Of a DNA stretch of 64,000 nucleotides, positions 41,840 through 52,839 are shown one piece after another. Below the pieces are notes generated by a model. The model had not been told where the DNA came from, made no database searches, and saw nothing but the letters and a program-made list of their open reading frames with translations. Every line of letters begins with the position of its first letter. The first letter of the stretch is position 1. This DNA comes from Agriotes lineatus (lineage: Eukaryota > Arthropoda > Insecta > Coleoptera > Elateridae), in the NCBI GenBank assembly GCA_940337035.1, contig CALNHX010002297.1:1-64000 (forward strand), in the 5' to 3' direction. The position numbers and the translations under genes are program-made.

Positions 41840-42415
41840 TTAGTCTTTACTTATGTCTTCTAGTTCTTTTAGATGCCCTAGATGGTCCAGGTTGACTGAT
41901 CTCGACATCTTCTTGAGAATCGTAGTTCCGGGACGCATAACGGTGGATATTTCAAAAAGAATAGATTTACTGTAAGACGAAGAAAATTCGAACGATGACA
42001 ACATGTCTATTAGCTGATTGGATCCGAATTTATTGTAGAGAAAGGTTCCGACTCCAATTTGTAGAGGCGACAAGAATGATCTGGGTCTTACTGCAGACAT
42101 TATTGCATGAGACGAAGTTGTGCATTTTTTCTGCCACTTCTTTGGAGGGCCGCGCTTATTTTTCAAAATTACATCTTTCAGAAACGTATGCAATGTTTCA
42201 GGAATGACCGTATTTACATTATGTAAAATAGTATCCGATGGTGGATACTCGTTTCTCTCATACACTTGCGATCTGATGCCTTCTAAGTCAATTGTTGTTG
42301 CAGCTTGAACAATTCGTAGTCGTTCTTCCTGTAGATCAAGCCTTCTGCTTCCATACCACGTGTCTGTAATTACTTTATATCCTGTATTTCGGAAGCAAAC
42401 AATTGTGGGTTGGTT
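41840..42415 (-). pseudogene. Uncharacterised transposon ORF, C-terminal part
   Basis: Minus frame from 42415: VCFRNTGYKVITDTWYGS, then RLRIVQAATTIDLEGIRSQV, YPPSDTILHNVNTVIPETLH and KKCTTSSHAIMSAVRPRSFL, SPLQIGVGTFLYNKFGSNQL. It belongs to a protein family seen in many arthropod genomes in multiple copies, usually unnamed. The upstream part is cut by the solo LTR and resumes at 43811. It ends normally after KELEDISKD. Function unknown; position within inverted repeats suggests a transposon protein. Confidence 0.65.
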
Positions 42416-43806
42416 TGTAACGCTAGCCTCCGCGTAAATTATAGTTACACAATAAAAATGTGTTTAATTTACGCATCGCCCAGTCTCGCGTTATCTCAAG
42501 TTATATTTTGCCCGTAATGATACGCGCGCAGGGACCGACGTCACGTCCAGAGATAACAAGGAAGTACCGAGTCGAGTCGCGCGCCGCTATCCCCACTTGC
42601 TATCCCCACTTGAGGACTTTTCTAGGGCACATAAAAGGAGCTGCACCGTTCAATCGCCACGAGATTCCAAGGAGATTCCAGCAGATTTTCCCAGAGACTC
42701 TCCAGACCCCAGTCCGACTCCCGTTCCCGATCATCCCTGATTCCCTTCCGGTAACCGTGAGTAGATAACCAGACCTGTAAAGAATTTGTTTGAAGTGGAA
42801 GACTTCTCTGAAGACCCACTGCACGAATTCTTCCCGCTCCTATAATTAAATACCTGCAATTCGTTTGAAGTGGAAGACTTCTCTGAAGACCCACTGCACG
42901 AATTTTAACCATTCCTGTAATTAAAACCCCTAGGTTGTTGAGCGCGGCCACCTTCTTCTAAGGTGTACGCCACAAACATAAATTGCTCTCCTGTCGATTT
43001 GAATCAATAATTAAAATAACCCGCACCCGACTTGTAAATTTGTATTCCTATTAATTTCAATTTGGCATTGAATTAATCGGCACCTGAACTTTAAACTAGC
43101 ATTTATTGTAATTTCCAGACGTAATCAAAACAGCCCGCATTCAAGCTTATAATTTTAATTCATAATTGAAACCGCTCGTACTCGAGCCTCAAATCTAGCA
43201 TTGATTGTAATTTCAATCCGCCAGTCGAAAATAGTCCGAGTGCGCGAGGTTTTCCCGGTCGGCTTTGGAGGAAAAGCGGTCACATTGAGCTTGCGTTCGG
43301 ACTATGAAATTAAAGTCATATTTATTAACGCAATGCGGCGTTGTTAGTTTATCCGTTTCCAGACGTCCCTAAATGAATTTAAAGGCAGTACGCCGGGCTT
43401 AACCCCGCGTCCTATCAGTTCAATCTCCAGAATCGTGATATGATTCATTGTATAATTGGCGGACCGTTTAATTCTATTTTGATTCCAGCTACCTACTCCG
43501 CAGGGACAGAAACGGAGTCTCTTATCAACCGCACCTGCAATGCCTGGCGACCGCCCAGATAAAAACGCCAGTTATCTGTTCCAGCCGTCCACACGAATTT
43601 ATCGTTGTAATTTCTTGTGTACATGAATGTTGAAATATCTAAGTGTATCATAGGTAAATACATTAAAATTGTTTAGTTGTATTCCGATGGTGTTTTTGTA
43701 TGTTAAACTATCATATATCTGAGGAACCAAAATTATCTCCGACTGTTTAATAGCTACCCGACGAGCGTAAAGTTTAACATCCCTTATGAGAAGGGCAGGT
43801 GTTACA
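42416..43806. mobile_element. Solo Gypsy-type LTR, 1391 bp, TSD GGTT
   Basis: Starts TGTAACGCTAGCC and ends GGGCAGGTGTTACA. GGTT flanks both ends (42412-42415 and 43807-43810). A TATA-like CACATAAAAGG is at 42635. A 75-bp internal tandem repeat (TTTGAAGTGGAAGACTTCTC) begins at 42789 and 42864. It splits the ORF of the large transposon and must be younger than it. Confidence 0.92.
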
Positions 43807-43810
43807 GGTT

Positions 43811-44005
43811 GGCTATTACGGCAAAAAGGATGTCATCACCATATTTTTTAAGCAATCTCGACTTGCCTGTTCTGGTATCCGGGCGGTAATCTCCTTCGAT
43901 TTCATTCATCATATTGTGGAGAGAAAACTGACATTCCTCGGAGTTTGCACAACCGATCGCAAAAATGTGGACGACGCCACTGGAGCAGCATTGCTTCCTC
44001 GGCAT
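43811..44005 (-). pseudogene. Uncharacterised transposon ORF, middle part
   Basis: Minus frame: IFAIGCANSEECQFSLHNMM, then NEIEGDYRPDTRTGKSRLLK and KYGDDILFAVIANL, running directly into the LTR junction. The same family pattern (SLHxMMNxIEGDYxPDxRTxKxxLxxKYGDDI) continues on the far side of the LTR. Confidence 0.65.
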
Positions 44006-44636
44006 TTCAATGCAGTGATTAATTTTTCATTCGAGTAATTTTTTCGGCAGGCTTCATGCACAATAGCCAGCTATACACGTAGAGACTTCTCCGCGGATTT
44101 TATCCGTCGCAGTTTAAGTCCGCGCTCTTTTGCGGACTTGGTGTGTGACAAACTAATTTGTACCCCACTAACGTAAAGACATGTCTGCAGAAAATCTGAC
44201 GTACTTAAACTTTCGCAGGCAAAGCTGTGTGTTAGTGGGTGAAATCTTTCGACTTCTCTGCAGACTTACCAAATCTGTGAACTTTGGTTTCGATAATAGC
44301 TATTTAAGTCACAAGGAATGTAAGGACCTATTAACACTTGAGGTAGGCAAGTACAAGCCAAGACAAAGTAGCGGCTTGATGCCTGCCGAAAATATTAATA
44401 AGCTATACATTCGAGTTATCTTATTATATTTTTCCCGCCGCTTATGAAAATTTTTCTAGATTTTTGAAAAAATCGTTTGCTTTGTCACCTGTCACCAGGA
44501 TTAATTTTCGTGAGTCGTGTTACCTATGAGTGTCACAGGTCACATAAACACTTGCAATTAGAAACAAAACGACTTAATAATAGTATTAAGTTCCGTTGTC
44601 AAGAAAAAGCAGCAATAGTTATTTAAGCATCAAGAG

Positions 44637-44730
44637 AAGTAAGTAGCTTTTACCAGTCGAGAACGAGTTTGCCAGCCCGAGCGAGCTCGGGCTGGCAAAG
44701 TTCGAGACTGGTTATAGATAGTTACTTTCC
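44637..44730. repeat. Palindrome, apex GCCCGAGCGAGCTCGGGC
   Basis: TTTGCCAGCCCGAG pairs with CTCGGGCTGGCAAA exactly; ACCAGTCGAGAACG pairs with TTCGAGACTGGT; outer AAGTAGCTT with AGTTACTTT imperfectly. Lies within the large transposon. Confidence 0.88.
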
Positions 44731-44889
44731 GAGCATGCTTATAACATTTTTCTCCATGCCCAACAAAAATTTGAATAAAATATCCTATTCAATTTACCAC
44801 TATCTTTAGGCCCATTACGTTGGGCCATTCTGTTTGTTACACAACCCGCACCTGCCTTCCCCTGCCGCCGCCTGACCAAAGAAGGGGGC

Positions 44890-45332
44890 CCTCGGGATTT
44901 CGCCCCTCTCTAAGCTCTGCCCTAGGGCTCCGCCTCTCTCGAAGGGGTCCCTCGGTGCTCCTCTCCGCCTTTCTACAAGGGGGCCATCGGAACTCCGTCC
45001 CTCTCCAAGGGGGCCATCGGGGCTCCGCCCCTCTCCAAGGGGCCCTTAGGGCACCGCCCTCTCCAAGGGGGCCTTCGGGGCTCGCTTCTCCCCAAAGGGG
45101 CCTTCGGGGCTCCGCCGCCCCTCCAAGGAGGCTTCGGGGCTCCGTCCCTCTCCAAGGGGGCCATCGGGGCTCCGCCCCTCTTTAAGGGGGCCCTTGTGGC
45201 TCCGCCCCTCTTTAAGAGGGTCGTCGATTCTCCGTCCCTTTCCAAGGGGGCCCTCAGGGGCATCGCCCCTCTCCAAGGGGGCCTCCGGGGCTTCGCCCAT
45301 CTCCAAGGGGGCCCTTGGGGTTCCGCCCCTCT
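44890..45332 (+). repeat. GC-rich minisatellite, about 30 bp x 14
   Basis: Unit consensus GCTCCGCCCCTCTCCAAGGG plus GGCCATCGGG. Strong strand asymmetry. Frames across it on both strands encode repetitive APLERGGAP-type peptides and are artefacts. Confidence 0.92.
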
Positions 45333-45829
45333 CTTAACAAGTTTTTAAATTTCAAATAGATTAGGATCAGTTAAGTTCAAACACCTTTAGAGCACTTATA
45401 GAACTAAAATTACTGTAATAAGACCGCAATTCACTTACTTCCCTTGGGGAGTAGGTACTTACTTCCCTAATGTCATGACAACCAGTAAACAAACAGTAAA
45501 ATCAGCTTACCTGCAATGGATATGTCAAAGTAAGTGTAACTTACTAGATGGTCATGGAGAAAACAAATATAATCACCGACTTACACGTTTTGTTACTAAG
45601 GCTGTATCACTGACTTACATGATCAGCAGCGGGAAAAAGTTTTTAGTGGAAGTCTGTAACGTTTTTAGTGATATTTTGTTGTTTTGTTGTGTTATTGAGA
45701 AAATTCCCAGAAGGAATAAGAAAAAAGTTTGTGTTTGGCTATGTTTAACATATGTCTTATGGAAAATAATTATTACAGTACAACTGCAAATCACAGAAGC
45801 AAATAGATAAAAAAAGGTTACTTCAAAAG

Positions 45830-46210
45830 GAAACTCGAACTAATTTTTGTTGGCGTAATCTCTGGATTTAGTTTTCCATAAAGGGTGATGATTTTTATAA
45901 ATATCTATAAATCTGGTCAGAAATCCTTTGTCCATAAAACGGATATCAATAATATTACTGTTTTCAGCCATTGTTTTGGGGAAACTTATAAAAGTACACA
46001 AATCGACGGATTTAACCTGTGTGAGAACCGTGCACTTTTCCCGTCATTCCGTTTGACATTTTGTTGTATTCAAGTCTTCAAGCCTCTTTCTTTAATAGTA
46101 CGCACTTCACCATCATTCAAACTTTGTTCGCATATAAAACAAATATCTGCTGGAGCAGCCATAGCGCACGTACAACGCTCCTGGGATGCGTAGACCCACT
46201 AAATTTCTTC
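45830..46210 (-). pseudogene. Transposon ORF N-terminus and partial MADF domain
   Basis: Minus frame from 46160: MAAPADICFICEQSLNDGEV, then RTIKERGLKT and a stop, then KRNDGKSARFSHRLNPSICV. The C-x-x-C opening and TIKERGLKT match the start of the same uncharacterised family as 41840-44005. Next, from 45985, MAENSNIIDIRFMDKGFLTR with FIDIYKNHHPLWKTKSRDYA, the first half of a MADF domain, ends in a stop. Frames broken. Confidence 0.55.
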
Positions 46211-46521
46211 AAACCCAAGAACGGCAGATGTTCGAAAATGAAGGAGAAGGGATGGCAGACACTTCGTTCTTTGTATTGGCCCTAACCGAAAGAATTCTTC
46301 TACCTGCTTACTTTGAATGTCTTTTGCTTATTATGCTTCGCTCATAGTCGTAAGTCGTTTATAAACTCTGTTTCCATATTATCTCTATGTTTCGTACTAC
46401 ATTCGCACTGTTGTGCGAAAATGAGTAAAAACTTGAAGTAGATAACAATTAATAGATATTAACCGAAATTTAGACGAAAAGTGGAGCGTTTTCGCAAATT
46501 TCGAAAATGTGCTCCGCCTTA

Positions 46522-46783
46522 GATTTAGATTTAGATTCCACGACTGCCTTTTGCTGGCATGCACCCCTTTGGGATTTTTGTACTGTCGGGAGTTTTCAAG
46601 TTAGCAGGCCGACGTCCGAATCTTTTACTAGACTTGCAATGTCCCCTACTAGCTTGCGGTTATCAATAGAGTTAAGGCTCCAATCGAGTTGGTGTCTTTT
46701 ACGCTCTAATGCTGGGCATTCAAAGACGATATAATAGGCTGTTTCATCATCATCTTGGCATAGTCTGCAAACAGGTTCATCTC
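46522..46783 (-). mobile_element. 5'-truncated LINE fragment, 262 bp, 12-bp TSD
   Basis: Flanked by TGCTCCGCCTTA (46510-46521 and 46784-46795). On the minus strand it encodes DEPVCRLCQDDDETAYYIVF and ECPALERKRHQLDW (C-terminal zinc motif of I/Jockey-type LINEs) and ends in (TAAATC)n. It sits within the right terminal repeat of the large transposon. Confidence 0.85.
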
Positions 46784-47348
46784 TGCTCCGCCTTACTGTA
46801 ACTTATGAATTATGCATCTGACAAAAAAAGTTTCAGACAAACGTTGTAGGCAATTTTATTTCCTATAGTTATTGTAATAACTATTTTTAGTCTAGATGAC
46901 AGAGGAGAGGAGATATATACGAAACACTTATTTTTGATACCTTTTTATCAAGATGGCCGAGCGAGCGGCGCCCTTTTAAGGTCGCAAACTTAGTATGTCG
47001 ATTAGGACATCCAACTCTACAAGTATGCCGAATTAGAACTTACCCTGACCTTTTGCAAAGTAGAATGTCTCTATTCACTGGCCACTAAGCATTTGTGGTT
47101 ACTTATATTCAATTTTCTTTAATTTTGATGTGCATTCCATCTACTGTGCCCACCACTCTAGGAAAAGCAGCAGTTTCAAAAAATGTCTGTTACTTCTGCC
47201 TTATTTCCGCTACAATTGATGGAAACTTGATATATCTCCGAAATAAGTCAGAACCAGTTGAATATTATCTTAATCCGATAGGCAGCTGGTTTATGGGGGA
47301 AGGGATTCATGTGTTCTTGTAACAGAAAATTGCGGAATGTGAATAAAT

Positions 47349-47676
47349 CAGGGTTGGCATTGGTTAAAACCAAGGTTTAAATCACTGATATATAAAATGC
47401 AAAACGTTAGTTTTCATTTCAAGTGTGAGTTGAACGTATACACAACAATGACTGGAAGAAAAAGATATTTTACGTGGCTGTATTATGATGAACTGAAAAA
47501 TGAGAGAGGCAGGAAAGGCAACAAAGTCAAGTATAAAAAATGTAAACATGAATTAGAAGGTCAAGTAAGCAGATTGAAAAGGCATTTAGAAAAGTTTGTT
47601 TAAGTAAAAAACAACGGTTTAAATCAAACCATCGGGTTTTTTGGTTTAAAAAAACCTGGTTTGTTTGCCAACCCTC
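47349..47676 (+). mobile_element. Small hAT element (328 bp), TSD GAATAAAT
   Basis: Ends CAGGGTTGGC and GCCAACCCTC are inverted. An exact 8-bp duplication GAATAAAT lies at 47341-47348 and 47677-47684. Subterminal GGTTTAAA repeats occur at both ends. It contains a BED-finger ORF. Confidence 0.93.
47397..47603 (+). CDS. BED-type zinc-finger ORF in small hAT (68 aa)
   Basis: Intact 68-codon frame. Residues from RKRYFTWLYYDEL to YKKCKHELEGQVSRLKRHLE match a BED finger: aromatic W-x-Y-Y, then a Cys pair, in which only CKH is visible with K replacing the first Cys (KYKKCKHE), then H and a final residue. BED fingers bind transposon ends in hAT transposases. Here the finger is all that remains, with TIRs on both sides. 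The finger is imperfect, so metal binding is doubtful. Confidence 0.55.
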   Translation: MQNVSFHFKCELNVYTTMTGRKRYFTWLYYDELKNERGRKGNKVKYKKCKHELEGQVSRLKRHLEKFV

Positions 47677-47839
47677 GAATAAATAGGATTAACATAAAAC
47701 AGTTTGTTATATTTACTATCATATGGGAATTCCAATCGGTGTTCGATTTGTTCCAACACTAATAAAGCTCTATCTTTTGTCAGTCAAAACCTTCTGAAAA
47801 ACGCTAATTCATCCATACTGTCAAAGTGCTGAGCCCTTC

Positions 47840-48805
47840 ATTTACTTGTCGTGGATATCCGAAGTCAATGATTTGGAAAATTGCGACATCGTCTTGTCAG
47901 GTCATTTTGTATTTTAATTAGCCACCTAGGCTTTAGGGCAGCGTGCCCGTATGCTAAACCCTTTTAGTTACTTATTTGGCTTCATCGCCTAATTCCATAA
48001 TAATGATTTTGCACATATTTGGCCTCAAGCGCAGTATTTCTCGTCCTCCGGGGCACCCCTTTGTTGGTACTTTGACAATCGGGTGTTAACGCTCGCAGGA
48101 TTTCCGAACCTTCTAGAATGTACGCTGTTGGTGTGACTGCGAGGCCTCGCGCTCTCTTCGTCACCGGCACTTATTTGTTTTATTGGGCGCCTCGCCATTG
48201 GCTGTCTTTGTCACCGGCACTTATTTGTTTCATCTTATCGCCTCACGATTGGCTGCCGAGATATAGTCACGTGGGGACGCGACCGATGTGTCATGTTGCA
48301 GCGTTTCCCTCTGGGCAGTTGATCGCAGCCCGTTGCAGAAAGCGTTCGTTTGGTGGTTGTGTGAGCTCCGAATTGTTTCGGCGTAGCGTGGGTGCATCTT
48401 GAGTCCAGTTTCTGCTCCCGTAAGTAAGGGGTCGTCCCCTTCATCTCGACATTCGAGGATCTGTCTCGCAGAACGAAAGTGGCCCATTTTTCGTCGTCAA
48501 GTTGTACGCGTCCCGACGCGTCACACGTCGCCATTATGGCGGATACCCACTCATCACTATAACCGTCGAATATCGAATGTACCTGCCACCTAAGACTGCA
48601 GCCTGTCGCAACTCAACTGTACCAGGCTTCCCGACCGCCTACGTATTAAGGTATGTGTCTTTGAACTGATTACCGTTGTGAACGCGAGTGTTCCTGTCCC
48701 GCGGGGAGCATTAAGTCCCGTGTGCGAGTTGTTTTGGGACGCCGCGAGCGGGCCCGTCACGTCTCTTGTGCCTACAGGCACTGTCGTCATATTTGCCCGC
48801 ATTTC
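47840..48805. other. No gene; CpG-rich unique DNA
   Basis: 48100-48780 is rich in CpG, with CACCGGCACTTATTTGTTT twice (48162 and 48211, period 49) in a short tandem. Frames on both strands lack domains. Confidence 0.45.
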
Positions 48806-48809
48806 CAAA

Positions 48810-48995
48810 TTACAGACTGTCTATTTTACAAGGGCTTGCATTACTGTATGTTGCATAAGGCGTCGCGCCCACATGCTGTGCGTTCATTTCAAATTACCGA
48901 TTTTCTATTTACAAGAGCTTGTATTAATGTATGTTGCATAAGGCTTCGCGCCCACATGCCGCGTATTCATTTCGAATTTTAGACTGTATCTTTGC
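48810..48995 (+). repeat. Tandem repeat, 83 bp, about 2.3 units
   Basis: GTATGTTGCATAAGGC followed by GCGCCCACATGC occurs at 48847 and 48930; a third partial unit begins at 48980. Confidence 0.85.
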
Positions 48996-49078
48996 ACGGG
49001 CTTGCGCCTAGAGCTATCTTGTTTATTCTGTACATCTGTCGCTAGGTTTAGAACGTGCGCCAGCTGGTGTTTTCTTAG

Positions 49079-49083
<5 letters not shown>

Positions 49084-49122
<39 letters not shown>
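49084..49122. repeat. (TA)n microsatellite
   Basis: About 19 TA units. Frames reading IYIYIY across it are artefacts. Confidence 0.95.
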
Positions 49123-49125
<3 letters not shown>

Positions 49126-49155
49126 GGTTTGGCACATACGACGATTTTCTAGTGC

Positions 49156-51259
49156 AGGGCTGTCCAACATGTGGCCCGCGGGCCGCATGCGGCCCTCCAG
49201 GATATTTTTGCGGCCCGCGGATCGATATATACTATACTTTCAGGAAACATGAATCTAGAATATACATTATAAATAATTGAAAACAATTTAAAATAGGTAC
49301 ATAGGACAAAGGTACAGAAATATATCATTAGTAAAAGAATTATCACTTAATCTTTCAACATTGTGTTAGGAAACAGTCCCGCCCACTTCCGATGTAAGGC
49401 TTGTTTTGCCCGTTGTCTCAGTCTGGCAGTTGCCCCCAACGCGAATGGTGCTGTAGCGATCATACACATGTTTTTTATTGTTTCTAGTAGTGTTTAGTTC
49501 TTCTAGTTGTTAATTTTTATTAACTAATGATTACTTTGACAGCTTTTATTTATCAACGAATGTCACTTTATCTAGCTTACTTATCTCTGTAACGTTTGCT
49601 CCTGTATTAAATTTTTATTAGACATAAAATGTATTTCAATTTGATACATCGCATAATCAAGCGCTGCATCAATTCGACGCGTGAACTGGCGATAAGAAAT
49701 CCTAGCCGCGATGCGCGTGGCCGCGAAGTATGAACGACCGCGTCGTTCCCTCTCCAGTGGAAGCTAGGGCGGAAGAAAAGGTATAAAAGAAGATTGCACT
49801 GCCAGTTCCAGTAACTTGAGAACATTTCCCCATGAGTCCACCAGTCCTGATCCTGTCCTGTCCTTTTCTACCTGGGCCCTCCGGTCTGACACGCTGAACT
49901 GTCACACGGAGTAGGCCCCCAACCCTTACCAGACCAGGCTTCAAGGGAGATGACGTGTTGTATACTGTCAGCCCGAGAGGTTCAAATTTTCTGCAAGAGC
50001 AAGACCGCTAGAATTCGATTTTACCTATATTGTTGAACACTCTCGGGAAATTGAATCTCTGAGACTTTAACCCTGTCTTAATACGCTATACTGTCTTGCA
50101 GGGCTAATTGCTTAAAAGCCATTTCCGACCGCCTAATTTTTAAACTCAAATCCCGGCGCGGCGCATCGAGAGGTGAAATACTCCTCATAACCTCATTTTA
50201 CTAATAATTAAACCTGTAACCTGTAGGAATAGCAGCCTCTACCCCGCTTGTGAGCGGCTAGAGTCCTGTAGCCGCTCTTTATAAACTTACCTGCAGGGCC
50301 CCTTTTTCGTCATTAAAGGTGAATTCCTAGACTACGACTTTCGATTCCGCAGCCCGCAAATTCCCTACCGGGGGAATGTCAACATCATTTTCCGGCTCAA
50401 AGCGAATAAATTCCATCTGCAGGATTTGAGACCGCGTTTGCCCCAACAACGACGCCTAGCCATCGTAAGGTATCAGCAACCTCTGCACCAGGATTTAAGC
50501 ACTAACCCCCCCCCCCCCCCCCGCCTCCAGGTAGCCCTTAAAATCGCTTAATTTACCGGAAAATTACAGCTTAAAATCACTGCTGAGTGGAAGGTCAAGT
50601 TTGCAGGAACAAAATACCTACTCAGCCCATTTCCCGAAGAATCGGCGTGCGTACCGGCGGACTACCAATAGGGACCCGCAATACTCGCCGGTGCATTGGG
50701 TTGCAGCTTGATCCACGAAACAAGACACCGTTCCAGAAGAACATGTTATGTTTAAAACTAGCTAAAAACATGTTTGTTTTGGTAATTATCTAGTGTTTTA
50801 CCTAATCGAATATATATTTGAGTGAACGTATTTCTCCGATTTGGGCTTAACCCAAGGGGTAAATCTTTGACTCCCTTAGTAAAGGGGTGAAACGTCACAT
50901 CTCTATAGGTAAATTTACATTAATTGATGTAATTTTTTTCTTTTGTCGGTACCTCCAAAACGGAAATGAATTAACCTAAAGTGAATACGATTTTTTTTTG
51001 TTTAGAATCACTTCTAGAAAATATGTGTAAGTTTATCGGTTACCTCTGGAAACACCCTGTATATCTCTTTTATGTTTCAATGCTTTTTGTAATGTAACCT
51101 AAGCTTCTTGAATAAATAAAAATTTGTATTGAAATATACACGTCTTATATTTATTACAATCACTCACAAAGTCGCATACGACACATTTCATGATGCGGCT
51201 CTCATAACCTTCAAAATTTTTACAGTGGCCCTTGGGCCCCTTGAAGTTGGACAGCCCTG
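49156..51259. mobile_element. hAT element, 2.1 kb including a solo LTR, TSD TTCTAGTG
   Basis: Ends CAGGGCTGTCCAAC and GTTGGACAGCCCTG are inverted with subterminal GGCCCGCGGGCC (left) and GGCCCTTGGGCCCC (right). Exact 8-bp duplication TTCTAGTG (49148-49155 and 51260-51267). Without the LTR it is about 790 bp and encodes nothing. Confidence 0.94.
49588..50899 (+). mobile_element. Solo Gypsy-type LTR, 1312 bp, TSD TCTC
   Basis: Starts TGTAACGTTTGCTCC and ends GTGAAACGTCACA. TCTC flanks both sides (49584-49587 and 50900-50903). A TATA box GGTATAAAAG lies at 49779, placing a start near 49810. A C-homopolymer of about 19 is at 50504. Same family as the interrupted LTR at 15100-19345. Confidence 0.9.
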
Positions 51260-51267
51260 TTCTAGTG

Positions 51268-52500
51268 TATGTAACTGGTCTAACGGCGAGTTTTCGGACC
51301 TGCGACGACTTCGTCGGAAGTCTTGCACTTGTAAGGGTACGTACAACGACTCGATGAACGCGCCCACTACCGGCATGCGCCAACGCCGTTTCTAAGAACT
51401 ACGTGGTCGATTTTTGTGCGAAGTTAGCCTCGGTTGCCTATACTACAGCTCCGAAAAAAACAAAATTCGTTGAAGGTTGCCTATACTCAAGCTGGGAAAA
51501 TTTCAAAATTCGTTGAGGGTTGCCTATTACCTGTTATTTATATGGTGAATTTCGCTCGCTCTGGCTGCAACATAATCTGTTTTGTGAAGATAATCTCGTA
51601 AGCAAGACGTCATCGGCTCAGTCAGCCGAATTCGCTATTAATAAAAACGTTTTAAGAATTAATTACAAGTTCTGTCCTCTGATGTCTTTAATATTTAACC
51701 ATTTTATTACCTTAAACATTACATTTATTTGTATTTACCGAGGTCGTAGTGGCATTATTACAGTAGAATAGAATTTTTAAACAAATAGGAAAGGTTTGTG
51801 CGGTTATGGGATCACCTATTACCATCTAATAATCTCTTTATTTGGTTTTTAGGTGATCTAAAAATTATTGTAAACTACTTGATTTGGAAGTTGGGAATAT
51901 TTATTATTAAAGATAATCTTCAAAATACTCGATTACTTGGTCTAAACATTATTAAAATGCTTTTCGTTGTATTTCAGGTTCGTACAGTAGAAAATTAATT
52001 ATACAGCAGATATACTATATTCAAAGTAGTGTAAAAGCCAAATCCAGGGATGCAAATATTACGAACTACATTAACGAAAGTATACAGTGTGTTTGTAGAT
52101 CGCTAGACAGCTCGTAACTTCGTTAATAATAGAGATATCGAAAAGAACTTTCTTCTGTTTTAAATGCCAGTATACAACCTAAAAATTGACGTTAACCAAT
52201 TTAAGCCATAGCCTCCTATTTTTACGTGGTGATACACAACTTTGGTTTTTTAAATGGAATACCCTGTATATTTTTAGATATTTGAAATCAGCACTATAAG
52301 CGCTTTATAATAGCATTCTTAAATTTAAATTTAGGAACTTATTATTTTTCAAAATTAAAAAATTTTTTTTAGTCAAAGTAGGCCATGAATTACGCAAAAT
52401 CAATAGCAATCCAACAAGAAATGCAACACAAACTCCAATTGACTCTAAAAATTCCTCATGACCGAATTATAGCACCAAACGTACTAAAACAATTGATAAC
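51268..52500. other. No gene seen
   Basis: Contains a short tandem (AAAATTCGTTGARGGTTGCC at 51463 and 51507). Frames at 51520-52000 lack domains. Confidence 0.45.
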
Positions 52501-52519
52501 TATGTTTTTTAAATGGAAC

Positions 52520-52740
52520 AATATGAGTTGTTAAAGCAAAGAGCGTTGTATGACCTATTATATGTAATTTAGCAAAGAGCGTTGTATGACCTATTATATG
52601 TAATTTAGCAAAGAGCGTCATATGTGCCATTGCCCATATAGCACAAAGACGTGCTGAGCAGCAAAACAAAGATCGTTGTATGACCTATAATATGTAATTT
52701 TGACCTATAATATGTAATTTTGCCATCCCGAGAGCGTCAT
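52520..52740 (+). repeat. Tandem repeat, 36 bp
   Basis: AGCAAAGAGCGTTGTATGAC plus CTATTATATGTAATTT repeats twice cleanly from 52534, with degenerate units to 52740. Confidence 0.8.
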
Positions 52741-52839
52741 ATGTGCTGTAGTACACATTCAATATATCTATTATAGCCCATGCGGCGAGCCGAGTCGTGC
52801 TGCGCAGCAAAAAAAGTAGTCGAGACAATGATTACGTTA

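Larger units (their letters stand above)
41352..47089 (-). mobile_element. Large TIR transposon carrying an arthropod-wide uncharacterised ORF
   Basis: Left (41360-41780) and right (46436-47089, reversed) termini pair over about 400 bp: GAATAGAGACA near both ends, GGTCAGGG, CGACATACTAAGTTTGCGAC, CATCTTGATAAAAAGGTATC, TTTCGGTTAATATCTATTAA. Between them lie minus-strand pieces of one protein family, a solo LTR (42416-43806), a palindrome, a GC-rich minisatellite and, inside the right terminus, a LINE fragment. Superfamily not recognised. Confidence 0.7.
47095..47830 (-). pseudogene. Second Harbinger transposase relic, split by a small hAT
   Basis: Minus strand. 47830-47685 reads DELAFFRRF, stop, LTKDRALLVLEQIEHRLEFP, an N-terminal HARBI1-like segment. 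After the hAT insertion, 47290-47095 reads SDLFRRYIKFPSIVAEIRQK, stop, FFETAAFPRVVGTVDGMHIK. VVGTVDGMHIKI carries the first catalytic Asp. The rest is absent; the fragment abuts the end of the large transposon. Confidence 0.7.

Noticed and set aside
43811..44450. Plus-strand frames at 43799-44038 and 44181-44447 as genes
   Set aside because: The first is antisense to the transposon ORF; the second lacks any domain and lies in decayed transposon DNA.
44820..45306. Frames of 86-121 codons on both strands with APLERGGAP-like repeats
   Set aside because: Translations of the 30-bp GC-rich minisatellite; both strands are open only because the unit length is a multiple of three.
48905..49280. Frames with IYIYIY runs
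   Set aside because: Read-through of the (TA)n tract.
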